This document shows positions 26,702 through 34,768 of a stretch of DNA of 64,000 nt, piece after piece. Numbering within the stretch: position 1 is the first letter of the stretch; every line of letters starts with the position of its first letter. The translations under genes and the position numbers were made by a program. The notes under the pieces are model-generated. The model had not been told where the DNA came from. It did not search any database and was given only the letters and a program-made list of their open reading frames with translations. The DNA is from Bacteroidetes bacterium HGW-Bacteroidetes-7 (lineage in GTDB: Bacteria > Bacteroidota > Bacteroidia > Bacteroidales > UBA932), in NCBI GenBank assembly GCA_002842465.1, contig PHDA01000008.1:19349-83348 (forward strand), given 5' to 3'.

Positions 26702-27838
26702 TTGGCTGGGATATACATACACATTCCGTTCTGTTCTCAGTTTTGCAGTTACTGTGATTTCTACTCTGTGAAGCAGACAGGAAAAGTGAATGAGTTTACA
26801 GAGTCTCTCTTAAAGGAGATTGTTTTAAGGTCAAATGATTTCAAAAACAAGGGGTTAACCGTCAACACCGTATATTTCGGTGGCGGAACCCCTTCTTTAA
26901 TTGACATTCCATCGCTTAAGGCTGTTTTAAGCGCTCTTTTTGAAAACTACCCTATATCTCCAACCGGAGTTAAAGAGCAAACAATAGAGCTCAATCCCGA
27001 TGATATAACCCCTCAATATCTCCACGGCCTTCGGGAGTGTGGCTTTAATCGTCTAAGCATAGGAATTCAGTCATTTAATGACAGGCATCTTAAATGGATG
27101 AACAGAAGGCATAACGCCCGTACAGCACTTAACGCTTTTGAGATGGCCCGTGAAGCGGGGTTTGCAAACATTAGCATCGATCTTATTTTTGGATTTGAGA
27201 TGCTCACGACCCAAGAGTGGACAGATAACCTTCAAAAGGCAATCTCACTTTCTCCCGAACACATCTCTGCATACCAAATGAGCATTGAGAGGGGGACAAC
27301 TCTCTATAAAAACTACACAAAAGGGTCATATCTGCAACCCTGTGATGAATCCTCTGCTAAACAATATGAGATGCTTGGGCAAGAGCTTGCAAAGGGTGGT
27401 TACATACAGTATGAGGTATCAAGTTTTTGCAAACCCGGTCAATTTTCACAGCACAACAGCTCCTACTGGAATTTTACACCCTATTTCGGATTTGGCCCAT
27501 CTGCACACTCATTTGACGGCACTTTCCGTCACCGCAATTTCTCGTCGCTTGCAAAGTATATCAAAACAATGAAAGCAGGCGAGAGCTTTGGTACATCACA
27601 TAAACAGAGCGCAAAGGAGAAATTTAACGAATACATAATGCTTTCTCTGAGAAGAGCTGATGGTATAGACAAGTTGTTTTTGGAAAGCAACTTTAGCAAT
27701 TTTATCACATCTCAATTCCAGTCGGAGCTAAACAGATTGATTGAGGGCGGCTACCTTTTAGAAGAGTCGGGAAAAATAAGAATCCCGCCGGAACATCTGT
27801 TTGTGTCCGACGGGATAATAAGAGATCTTTTTGCCTGA
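26702..27838 (+). CDS. hemW: Radical SAM heme chaperone HemW
   Basis: The 378-residue protein starts at a TTG (26702). This is the only start that gives the family N-terminus 'AGIYIHIPFC', because an in-frame stop lies just upstream at 26693. The radical-SAM cysteines are C11, C15 and C18 (CSQFCSYC). The HemW 'YFGGGTPSL' and 'LSIGIQSFND' motifs follow, and the C-terminal HemW domain is present. HemW was long annotated as oxygen-independent coproporphyrinogen oxidase; true HemN has a CxxxCxxCxC motif, which is absent here. The gene is translationally coupled to the coiled-coil gene. Confidence 0.92.
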   Translation: MAGIYIHIPFCSQFCSYCDFYSVKQTGKVNEFTESLLKEIVLRSNDFKNKGLTVNTVYFGGGTPSLIDIPSLKAVLSALFENYPISPTGVKEQTIELNPDDITPQYLHGLRECGFNRLSIGIQSFNDRHLKWMNRRHNARTALNAFEMAREAGFANISIDLIFGFEMLTTQEWTDNLQKAISLSPEHISAYQMSIERGTTLYKNYTKGSYLQPCDESSAKQYEMLGQELAKGGYIQYEVSSFCKPGQFSQHNSSYWNFTPYFGFGPSAHSFDGTFRHRNFSSLAKYIKTMKAGESFGTSHKQSAKEKFNEYIMLSLRRADGIDKLFLESNFSNFITSQFQSELNRLIEGGYLLEESGKIRIPPEHLFVSDGIIRDLFA

Positions 27839-27840
27839 AA

Positions 27841-28503
27841 TTAAATAATTCCTGAGGCCTTTAGATATGAGAATATCGCGATAATGCTGAATCCCACGGC
27901 AATGATTGTCGAATAGATATAAGATACAACCTTAAGTCTGCTCAGCCATTTGCTGTTGTTTGCGCCTATAGTCTGAAATGCACTCCAGAATCCGTGAGTA
28001 AGGTGGAACCACAATGCAGCAAACCACACAAGATAGACCAGAGTTATCCAGATATTGCCAAAAGTCTGCTCCATTAGCACATTGCCATTTTGCGCATGGC
28101 CTCCGGTAAATTCAGGTAGTTGCATCTTTGCCCAGAAATGAGAAAGGTGAAATACTAGAACTCCAAAAATTATAATACCCAGGACAAACATATTCTGAGA
28201 GGCCCAAGAGTCCCCCTGAGTAGCATTTGCAACCTCGTACCTCTGACTCCCCCTTGCCTTCATATTGTAACGGGTGAGGTATGCAGCGTAAATAATGTGG
28301 ACCACAAATCCTGCAGCAAGAACAGGAACCATTGCTACAATAACCGGTGATCCCATAAATTCAATTACTGCATCAAATGCCTCCGGACCAAAGAGATATG
28401 CCGAATTTGCCAGCATGTGAACAAAAAGAAAAACAATAAGAAAAAGGCCAGTAATACTCATTATGAGTTTTTTGCCTATTGATGAGGTGAGAATATTTCC
28501 CAT
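27841..28503 (-). CDS. sdhC: Succinate dehydrogenase/fumarate reductase cytochrome b subunit
   Basis: A 220-residue membrane subunit of the b558 type found in Bacteroidota and Firmicutes. It has five hydrophobic helices and His residues spaced for heme ligation ('LFVHMLANSAYLF', 'VHIIYAAYLTR', 'LVFHLSHFW', 'LWFHLTHGF'). It anchors the flavoprotein (SdhA) and Fe-S (SdhB) subunits and passes electrons to or from menaquinone. In related genomes the order is normally sdhC-sdhA-sdhB. Here neither partner lies downstream or anywhere else in the window; the next gene is hemW, convergent, 2 bases away. Confidence 0.9.
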   Translation of the reverse strand: MGNILTSSIGKKLIMSITGLFLIVFLFVHMLANSAYLFGPEAFDAVIEFMGSPVIVAMVPVLAAGFVVHIIYAAYLTRYNMKARGSQRYEVANATQGDSWASQNMFVLGIIIFGVLVFHLSHFWAKMQLPEFTGGHAQNGNVLMEQTFGNIWITLVYLVWFAALWFHLTHGFWSAFQTIGANNSKWLSRLKVVSYIYSTIIAVGFSIIAIFSYLKASGII

Positions 28504-28549
28504 AATAAAACGTTTTATTGATTGAAGGTCACCCTCTGATTAACCCCCG

Positions 28550-28557
28550 CAAAGATA
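28550..28557 (-). promoter_or_regulatory. sdhC: -7 element for sdhC
   Basis: The minus strand reads TATCTTTG, an exact match to TAnnTTTG, 46 bases before the sdhC start. It is divergent from the pyrH promoter. Confidence 0.5.
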
Positions 28558-28565
28558 TACCGTTG

Positions 28566-28597
28566 CTTGTTAATTTCATAATCTTTAAGTATTTTTG
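28566..28597 (+). promoter_or_regulatory. pyrH: Promoter for pyrH-frr
   Basis: A TTG within 28567-28569 is followed 20 bases later by TATTTTTG at 28590-28597, a perfect -7 element. The pyrH start is 47 bases downstream. Confidence 0.55.
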
Positions 28598-28644
28598 TTC
28601 GGATAAACACCTCGCATGAGAGGGTGAACATAATCTCTTTTCAA

Positions 28645-29352
28645 ATGAAATACAACAGAATACTTCTCAAATTAAGCGGCGAAAGTCTGGGAGGAAATTC
28701 GGGCAGGGGACTGGACGAAGATATCCTTGCGGTGTACGCAAAAGAGGTGGCAGAAGTGGTAAAGTCGGGCACAGGAGTATCCATCGTAGTGGGTGGAGGA
28801 AATATTTTCAGGGGACTCTCCGGAGTTGGAAAAGGTTTCGACAGGGTAAAGGGTGACCAGATGGGAATGCTTGCAACCGTAATAAACAGTATAGCCCTTT
28901 CGCTCGCTGTTAAGGCAGAGGGAGTCGAATCGGAGGTCTTTACTGCAACCCCAATGGAGCCCTTTGCAAAATACTACGAAAGAGACACAGCTCTGGCACT
29001 TTTAGAGAGAGGCGGAGTGGCAATTATTGCCGGAGGAACAGGCAACCCTTTCTTCACAACAGACTCTGCGGCAGCCCTGAGGGCAGCAGAACTGGGTGTT
29101 GGTGCGTTACTCAAAGGCACCCGGGTAGATGGAGTTTACAATGCAGATCCTGAAAAAGACCCATCTGCGGTTAAATACTCCACACTATCATACACAAAGG
29201 CCTTAGCAGACAATCTGAAAATCATGGACATGACAGCATTTGCACTCTGTCGTGAAAACAAAATACCTATAGTCGTATTTGATATTAACCGCAAGGGAAA
29301 TCTTATTAAAATTGTAAAGGGAGAAGAGGTAGGTACTTTAATAAAAGAATAA
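28645..29352 (+). CDS. pyrH: UMP kinase
   Basis: A 235-residue amino-acid-kinase-fold enzyme that phosphorylates UMP to UDP, essential for pyrimidine nucleotide synthesis. Motifs: 'RILLKLSGESLGG' at the N-terminus, 'VVGGGNIFRG', 'GDQMGMLATVIN' and 'GTGNPFFTTDSAAALRA' (part). The ATG at 28645 is preferred because it starts the conserved 'KYNRILLKLSG'; the ATG at 28624 would add seven unconserved residues. It is followed 14 bases later by frr, a widespread pairing that links nucleotide supply with translation. Confidence 0.95.
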   Translation: MKYNRILLKLSGESLGGNSGRGLDEDILAVYAKEVAEVVKSGTGVSIVVGGGNIFRGLSGVGKGFDRVKGDQMGMLATVINSIALSLAVKAEGVESEVFTATPMEPFAKYYERDTALALLERGGVAIIAGGTGNPFFTTDSAAALRAAELGVGALLKGTRVDGVYNADPEKDPSAVKYSTLSYTKALADNLKIMDMTAFALCRENKIPIVVFDINRKGNLIKIVKGEEVGTLIKE

Positions 29353-29366
29353 TTAAATATAAAATT

Positions 29367-29933
29367 ATGGATATAAGTAAGCAAAAAGAGGTAATTTCTG
29401 CATCAAAAGAGCGTATGGACAAAGCTCTTTTACACCTCGAAGAGGAGCTTAAAAGCTATCGTGCCGGCAAGGCAAACCCTGCAGTATTTAACAATATCAT
29501 GGTTGACTACTATGGAAATCTGACACCTATACCTCAGGTAGCCAGCGTAACTACACCCGATGCCAAGACAATGCTAATTCAGCCATGGGACAAAAAGATG
29601 ATTGCTCCTATTGAGAAGGCAATTATGGTTGCAAATATCGGCTTCACCCCTCAGAACAACGGCGAACATATCAGAATTAATGTTCCACCCCTCACCGAAG
29701 AGCGCCGTAAAGAGCTTGTTAAAAAGGTAAAAGGAGAAGGCGAGACAGCAAAAATCAGCATCAGAAACGCCAGAAGAGACGGTGTTGAACTTCTCAAGAA
29801 GTATCAGAAAGATGGTCTGCCCGAAGATGTAGTTAAAGATGGTGAGGCTGCAATTCAAAAAGAGACCGACAACTACAACAAAAAAGTTGACGAGGCTCTT
29901 GCCCACAAAGAGAAAGAGATAATGACTGTCTGA
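29367..29933 (+). CDS. frr: Ribosome recycling factor
   Basis: At 188 residues it has the standard RRF length. Together with EF-G it splits the post-termination ribosome. Typical sequence: 'LEEELKSYRAGKANPAVFNNI' (part), 'VASVTTPDAKTMLIQPWD', 'NNGEHIRINVPPLTEERRKEL' (part) and 'VRNARRDG'-like 'IRNARRDGVELLKK'. It is the last gene of the pyrH unit and is followed by a symmetric terminator shared with the convergent pgk. Confidence 0.96.
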   Translation: MDISKQKEVISASKERMDKALLHLEEELKSYRAGKANPAVFNNIMVDYYGNLTPIPQVASVTTPDAKTMLIQPWDKKMIAPIEKAIMVANIGFTPQNNGEHIRINVPPLTEERRKELVKKVKGEGETAKISIRNARRDGVELLKKYQKDGLPEDVVKDGEAAIQKETDNYNKKVDEALAHKEKEIMTV

Positions 29934-29999
29934 TAATGGTCTTAAAGAAACCAACAACCCGTTAATTGTCAGGGTGAAACTGAAGAAGTAATATAAATA

Positions 30000-30022
30000 A
30001 AGGGCTGCCATTGGCAGCCCTT
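30000..30022. terminator. Symmetric terminator between frr and pgk
   Basis: AAGGGCTGCC and GGCAGCCCTT form a perfect 10-bp stem with a 3-base loop. T-rich sequence is weak on the plus side (TTATGTCTT). The minus side reads TTTATTTATA after the stem, so it could stop transcription in both directions, most strongly for pgk. Confidence 0.8.
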
Positions 30023-30049
30023 ATGTCTTAAAAATTATGCGAGAATCAA

Positions 30050-31309
30050 TTAGCTCTCTCGGATGGCTGCAATACCCGGAAGTTCAATTCCTTCGAGGTA
30101 CTCAAGCATTGCACCGCCACCGGTAGATACGTAGCTTACTTTGTTGGCAAAACCCATTTGGGTGACTGCTGCCACAGAGTCGCCTCCGCCTACGAGTGTG
30201 AATACACCATGAGAGGTAATATCTGCAAGTATCTCTGCAATTTTGTTGGTTCCGTTTGCAAAAGCAGGCATCTCAAATACACCAACAGGGCCGTTCCAAA
30301 GAACAGTTTTAGAAGCTCTAAGAACCTCTTCCCACTCTTTAAGTGTAGATGGGGCCGCATCCATTCCAAGCCATCCTTCAGGGATATTATTGTCAGGACA
30401 GATTACGGTTTTTGCATCGTTGCTGAATGAGTCAGCGGCAATAACCTCTCCCGAATAGTATAGTTTTACACCTTTTGCTTTTGCCTTTTCAAGTATAGAG
30501 AGCGCAAGTTCCATCTGGTCTTCTTCGCAAAGAGAGTTACCGATTTTTCCGCCCTGAGCCTTAACAAATGTAAAGGTCATTCCACCGCCAATAATCATGT
30601 TGTCAACAACATCAAACAACTTCTCGATAATTGCGATCTTTGAGGATACTTTTGCTCCTCCAATAATTGCCGTAACAGGGTGTTCAGGGGATTTCAGCAC
30701 TTTATCAATTGCCTTAATCTCACCCTCCATTACATATCCGAACATTTTGTCGTTAGGGAAATGCTTTGCAATAAGAGCTGTTGAGGCGTGTGCACGGTGT
30801 GCTGTTCCAAATGCATCGTTTATGTAGCAATCTGCATACGAAGCAAGTTTTTTGGTAAACTCCTTCTGCTTCTCTTTCATCTCTGCCTTTGCAGCTTTTT
30901 TAACTTCGTCTGTTACATCTTCTGCAAGACCACGTGGTTTACCCTCCTCCTCTGCGTAAAAACGAAGGTTCTCAAGTAGCAAAACTTCACCCGGTTTGAG
31001 TGAGGCAGAGAGCTCCTTGGCATCTTCTCCCATGCAGTCAGTTGCAAATTTTACTTTTGCTCCCAACTTCTCTTCTATTGCAGGAATAATGTGCTTAAGG
31101 GAGTACTTATCTGTAGGGCCTTTAGGACGGCCGAGGTGTGACATAATAATCAGAGAACCGCCCTTTTCCAATACCTTTTTAAGGGTTGGAATGGCTGCTC
31201 TGATGCGGGTGTCGTCAGTAATCTGAAATGATTCGTTAAGAGGGACATTAAAGTCCACTCTAACTATCGCTCTTTTTCCAGTAAAGTTGTAATTGTCAAT
31301 GTTTTGCAT
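30050..31309 (-). CDS. pgk: Phosphoglycerate kinase
   Basis: A 419-residue glycolytic enzyme that transfers phosphate from 1,3-bisphosphoglycerate to ADP. Motifs: 'RVDFNVPLN' at 18-26, 'SHLGRPKG', '[15 protein letters not shown]', '[12 protein letters not shown]', 'GGAKVSSK' and 'GGGDSVAA' at the nucleotide site. It is slightly longer than the E. coli enzyme because of an insertion after '[10 protein letters not shown]', which I recall as common in Bacteroidota. It is a single-gene unit with a -7 box at 31346-31353 and a terminator at 30000-30022. Confidence 0.97.
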   Translation of the reverse strand: MQNIDNYNFTGKRAIVRVDFNVPLNESFQITDDTRIRAAIPTLKKVLEKGGSLIIMSHLGRPKGPTDKYSLKHIIPAIEEKLGAKVKFATDCMGEDAKELSASLKPGEVLLLENLRFYAEEEGKPRGLAEDVTDEVKKAAKAEMKEKQKEFTKKLASYADCYINDAFGTAHRAHASTALIAKHFPNDKMFGYVMEGEIKAIDKVLKSPEHPVTAIIGGAKVSSKIAIIEKLFDVVDNMIIGGGMTFTFVKAQGGKIGNSLCEEDQMELALSILEKAKAKGVKLYYSGEVIAADSFSNDAKTVICPDNNIPEGWLGMDAAPSTLKEWEEVLRASKTVLWNGPVGVFEMPAFANGTNKIAEILADITSHGVFTLVGGGDSVAAVTQMGFANKVSYVSTGGGAMLEYLEGIELPGIAAIRES

Positions 31310-31345
31310 GTGGAAAAATTTTTAATTGATTGAATAACCAGACCG

Positions 31346-31353
31346 CAAAAATA
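31346..31353 (-). promoter_or_regulatory. pgk: -7 element for pgk
   Basis: The minus strand reads TATTTTTG, an exact TAnnTTTG match, 36 bases before the pgk start codon. Confidence 0.55.
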
Positions 31354-31419
31354 CGAATATTCTCAGAAAATTACTACCTTCGTTAATCTTTAATTAACAA
31401 TTTAAAACAAGATTTTGCC

Positions 31420-32352
31420 ATGCTACTTGAGTCTCCCCAAAAATGGAGTGATTATGAGCTGATTGATTCAGGAGAATTTGAAAAGCTGGAGAGATTCGGC
31501 AAATATTTCATCATAAGACCTGAACCTAAGGCTCTTTGGAACAGACAACTCTCAGAAAGAGAGTGGATGACCATGGCTCATACCCGTTTTACTACCGGAG
31601 CAGGTTTTGGGAAATCTGGAAAAGAGGATTCTGGCACCTGGCATCAACTTAAAAAGATGCCGGAACAGTGGATTATCTCTTATAAAAAAGGAGGCCTCGA
31701 TTTTAATTTACGACTTGGCCTCACCGCTTTTAAGCATGTAGGGGTTTTTCCGGAGCAGGCGCCTAATTGGGATTATATTTACAAAGAGACCCTTGATATT
31801 GCAAAGAAGAACAAAGCGGCAAGCATGGCTCCGCCAAAGGTTCTTAACCTGTTTGCATATACAGGTGCAGCATCACTTGCTGCAAAGTGTGCTGGGGCTG
31901 ATGTTACACACCTTGATTCTGTGAGGCAGGTAGTGACCTGGGCTCGCACTAATATGGAGCTTAGTAACCTTGATAATGTGAGATGGGTAATTGAAGATGC
32001 TCTTAAATTTGTTATACGTGAGGCGAAACGGGGCAACCGGTATCAGGGTATTATAATGGACCCGCCTGCATACGGTCATGGTCCGGAAGGTGAAAAGTGG
32101 AAGCTTGATGAATTGCTTTATGATATGATGTGTGAAATTTCCAGGATAATGGCATTCAAAGATAGCTATCTGGTTCTGAACCTCTATTCAAACGGTTATT
32201 CGGCTCTGCTATCAGAGACTTTGGTAAAGAGCGCTTTCGGCCTTAATCTTCAAAAAGATAGCGTAGCAGAAATCAAATACGGTGAGCTATTTTTGGAGGA
32301 TAGATTTAAGAGGGCTCTGCCTTTGAGTGTTTTTACACGCCTAAGACGCTAG
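31420..32352 (+). CDS. Class I SAM-dependent methyltransferase, RlmI-like
   Basis: The 310-residue protein resembles the 23S rRNA m5C1962 methyltransferase group. The SAM motif 'VLNLFAYTGAASLAA' is near residue 140, 'VTHLDSVRQVVTWARTN' binds the cofactor ribose, and 'IIMDPPAYGHGPEGEKW' is the catalytic PP motif. The N-terminal PUA domain of E. coli RlmI is absent. It is therefore the short form common in Bacteroidota, and its true target may differ. A possible -7 box at 31375-31382 (TACCTTCG) has one mismatch. The next gene, lgt, is 88 bases downstream on the same strand. Confidence 0.82.
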   Translation: MLLESPQKWSDYELIDSGEFEKLERFGKYFIIRPEPKALWNRQLSEREWMTMAHTRFTTGAGFGKSGKEDSGTWHQLKKMPEQWIISYKKGGLDFNLRLGLTAFKHVGVFPEQAPNWDYIYKETLDIAKKNKAASMAPPKVLNLFAYTGAASLAAKCAGADVTHLDSVRQVVTWARTNMELSNLDNVRWVIEDALKFVIREAKRGNRYQGIIMDPPAYGHGPEGEKWKLDELLYDMMCEISRIMAFKDSYLVLNLYSNGYSALLSETLVKSAFGLNLQKDSVAEIKYGELFLEDRFKRALPLSVFTRLRR

Positions 32353-32440
32353 TATTTAACGAATAACGCTTGCCGCATTATCCTAAGAGAACAGGATAGG
32401 TTAAAGAGATAATATTGATTACAAACGAATAGAGAAGAAT

Positions 32441-33289
32441 ATGTCAACACTTGCAGCAACTCTGCCAATGGCAATAAACTGGGCACCATCACCCGAAATC
32501 TTTTCAATCGGACCGATTCATATCAGATACTACAGCGTACTATTTGTTTCGGGTTTCATAATAGGGTACTATATTTTTGTGAGATTTTTCAAGAGAGAGG
32601 GGCTTCCTGTCGAGATTCTTGATGTACTTTTATATACCCTGCTTGGATCTGCTGTTATTGGTGCTCGTCTGGGGCATTGTCTCTTTTATGAGCCGGAGTA
32701 CTATCTTGCAAGACCGTTGGAAATTTTAAAGGTTTGGGAAGGAGGTCTTGCCAGCCATGGAGGAGCAATTGCGATTCTTATTTCTATCAGGTACTATGTG
32801 AAGAAGTATGGCAAGAAACATGGCTTTGACTATATGTGGCTGATGGACAGAATTGCGGTTGCAACCCCTCTAGCAGGGGCGCTGATACGCCTTGGCAACC
32901 TTATGAATTCTGAGATTTACGGAAACCCTACCGATCTGCCATGGGGCTTTGTTTTTTTACTCAAAGGAGAGACTATTCCAAAACATCCGACACAACTTTA
33001 TGAGGCTCTTGCCTACCTTATAACCTTTGCCGTTCTAATGCTGCTTTACTTTAAAGCCCTTCCCAGGCTTAAGAAGGGTACTCTGTTCGGACTCTTTTTT
33101 ATTGGAATCTTTGGATCGCGCTTCTTAATTGAGTTTGTAAAAGAGCCTCAGGTTGCATTTGAGCAGGGAATGACCCTGAATATGGGCCAGTGGTTGAGTA
33201 TTCCGCTTGTTCTAATGGGTATCGCAGTTATTATCTGGGGTTATTACAAAAATATTCCTGCAGCAATTGTGCAAAAGAGAAAAAAATAA
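32441..33289 (+). CDS. lgt: Prolipoprotein diacylglyceryl transferase
   Basis: A polytopic inner-membrane enzyme of 282 residues with about seven helices. It attaches diacylglycerol to the lipobox Cys of prelipoproteins. Diagnostic pieces: 'IRYYSVLFVSGFIIGYY' near residue 28, 'WEGGLASHGGAIA' at 99-111, the signature 'GALIRLGNLMNSEIYG' at 146-161 and 'HPTQLYEAL' at 182-190. It serves the many lipoproteins of this genome, including the LptE, GldH and adaptor proteins in this window. It ends one base before the convergent smpB gene. Confidence 0.95.
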   Translation: MSTLAATLPMAINWAPSPEIFSIGPIHIRYYSVLFVSGFIIGYYIFVRFFKREGLPVEILDVLLYTLLGSAVIGARLGHCLFYEPEYYLARPLEILKVWEGGLASHGGAIAILISIRYYVKKYGKKHGFDYMWLMDRIAVATPLAGALIRLGNLMNSEIYGNPTDLPWGFVFLLKGETIPKHPTQLYEALAYLITFAVLMLLYFKALPRLKKGTLFGLFFIGIFGSRFLIEFVKEPQVAFEQGMTLNMGQWLSIPLVLMGIAVIIWGYYKNIPAAIVQKRKK

Positions 33290-33290
33290 A

Positions 33291-33740
33291 TCAGCCTCTG
33301 TCCTCTTCTCGTCTCAAGTCGTTTTGTTTGATTGTATGACGTTTGTCGTACTCTCGTTTTCCCTTTGCCAGCGATATGTTCAGTTTGGCGAAACCATTTT
33401 CTGCAACGAAGAGTCTTGTTGCTACTATTGTCAGCCCCTTCTCTCTGGTTGCCCTGAAAAGCTTATTTAGCTCCTTTCTGTTCATCAGCAACTTTCTGTC
33501 GCGACGTGGGTCATGCTGATTGAAACTCCCCCACCAGTACTCGGCAATGTGCATGTTCTTTACATAGAGCTCACGTTTTACGAAATAGCAATAGGATTCA
33601 ACAATAGAAGCCTTACCCGCTCTGATTGACTTAATCTCGGTACCCGAGAGGACAATTCCTGCAGTAAAACTCTCCAGCAGCTCATATTCAAATGAGGCTT
33701 TTTTGTTTTTAATCTCTATTTTGCTCTTTCCTTTAACCAT
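33291..33740 (-). CDS. smpB: SsrA-binding protein SmpB
   Basis: A 149-residue tmRNA partner for rescue of stalled ribosomes. Family motifs: '[20 protein letters not shown]' (20 shown), '[14 protein letters not shown]', '[10 protein letters not shown]', '[10 protein letters not shown]' and a basic C-terminal tail ending '[19 protein letters not shown]'. Its -7 box at 33748-33755 lies only 7 bases before the start codon, so the mRNA should be nearly leaderless. It is divergent from miaA, with both -7 boxes 3 bases apart. Confidence 0.95.
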   Translation of the reverse strand: MVKGKSKIEIKNKKASFEYELLESFTAGIVLSGTEIKSIRAGKASIVESYCYFVKRELYVKNMHIAEYWWGSFNQHDPRRDRKLLMNRKELNKLFRATREKGLTIVATRLFVAENGFAKLNISLAKGKREYDKRHTIKQNDLRREEDRG

Positions 33741-33747
33741 GGGAGTG

Positions 33748-33755
33748 CAAAATTA
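33748..33755 (-). promoter_or_regulatory. smpB: -7 element for smpB (very close to the start codon)
   Basis: The minus strand reads TAATTTTG, an exact TAnnTTTG match. With transcription starting about 5-7 bases after the element, the first base of the mRNA would be within a few bases of the smpB ATG at 33740. Confidence 0.5.
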
Positions 33756-33758
33756 GTG

Positions 33759-33766
33759 TAAATTTG
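33759..33766 (+). promoter_or_regulatory. miaA: -7 element for miaA
   Basis: TAAATTTG is an exact TAnnTTTG match and lies 25 bases before the ATG at 33792. It also lies upstream of the start preferred here and supports that start. Confidence 0.5.
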
Positions 33767-33791
33767 TGGATTGAGCCAATATTTGAGATTA

Positions 33792-34691
33792 ATGAGCAAC
33801 CAATTGATATGTATACTGGGTCCAACCGCTTCGGGCAAAACAAAATTTGCGGTGAGGGTTGCAGCACAGACAGACGGGGAGATAATATCGGCAGATTCCC
33901 GTCAGGTTTACAGAGGCATGGACATTGGAACAGGCAAAGATTTGTCAGAATACTCATTTTCTGAATCCCCGCAAAATCAAATTAAAAAAATCCCGTATCA
34001 CCTCATAGACATTGCAGAGGCCGGAACAAAATACAACATTTTTGAATACCAAAGGGATTTCCACAAAGCATATAACCAGATTATCAATAAGGGAAAGCAG
34101 CCAATTCTTTGCGGAGGCAGCGGACTCTATATTGAAACAGCAACCATGGGTTACTCACTACCCGAAGTTCCCCCCGATTTTGCATTGAGGGCAGAGCTGG
34201 AGAGGGAGAGTACGGTTGACCTTGTTAAGAGGCTTGCAACAATGAGACAACTCCACAACACTAGTGACACAGAGAGCCGCAAAAGGCTTATCAGAGCTCT
34301 GGAGATTGCCATTTACATGGAGAAGCACTCAATAAATGTGGCAAGTTATCCTCCTATTGATACAAGATATATCGGAATGCTTGTAAGCAGAGATGAGCGG
34401 ATAGCCAAAATCGACAGAAGGCTTGATGAGCGCCTTAAAGAGGGGTTGATTGAAGAGGTTAAAGAGTTGATGGAGAGTGGAATCACTGCCGATGATTTGA
34501 TTTATTACGGGCTTGAATATAAATATGTTACGCTCTATCTGACAGGGCAGCTCTCCTTTGAAACAATGCGTGACCGCTTGGCAGTGGCCATTCATCAGTT
34601 TGCAAAAAGGCAGATGACCTGGTTCAGAGGTATGGAGCGAAGAGGCATTATTATTGAGTGGGTCTCTCCCGATTCTGAGATTGTTCTATAA
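33792..34691 (+). CDS. miaA: tRNA dimethylallyltransferase
   Basis: A 299-residue P-loop enzyme that adds the dimethylallyl group to A37 of tRNAs reading U-starting codons. Motifs: 'GPTASGKT' at 10-17, 'DSRQVYRGMDIGTGK' at 35-49, 'GGSGLYIETAT' and 'KRQMTWFRG' near the C-terminus. The ATG at 33792 is preferred over an upstream TTG (33771), which lies right after the -7 element and would require a leaderless start. Gene neighbours are smpB (divergent) and an SGNH hydrolase 77 bases downstream. Confidence 0.95.
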   Translation: MSNQLICILGPTASGKTKFAVRVAAQTDGEIISADSRQVYRGMDIGTGKDLSEYSFSESPQNQIKKIPYHLIDIAEAGTKYNIFEYQRDFHKAYNQIINKGKQPILCGGSGLYIETATMGYSLPEVPPDFALRAELERESTVDLVKRLATMRQLHNTSDTESRKRLIRALEIAIYMEKHSINVASYPPIDTRYIGMLVSRDERIAKIDRRLDERLKEGLIEEVKELMESGITADDLIYYGLEYKYVTLYLTGQLSFETMRDRLAVAIHQFAKRQMTWFRGMERRGIIIEWVSPDSEIVL

Positions 34692-34768
34692 TTGAATCAA
34701 TGCAGATTAGGAATAAGAAAAATAAGATCGAATTGCATTTTAATAAAAACATTATTAAAATCATGTAA

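Noticed and set aside
28529..28627. Invertible promoter flanked by inverted repeats, as known for Bacteroides surface loci
   Set aside because: The repeats are only 9 bases, similarity does not extend past them, no invertase gene is near, and the flanking genes (sdhC, pyrH) are housekeeping genes unlikely to phase-vary.
32379..32398. TATCCT/AGGATA inverted repeat between the RlmI-like gene and lgt as a terminator
   Set aside because: The stem is 6 bp, AT-rich, with an 8-base loop and no T-run; too weak to call.
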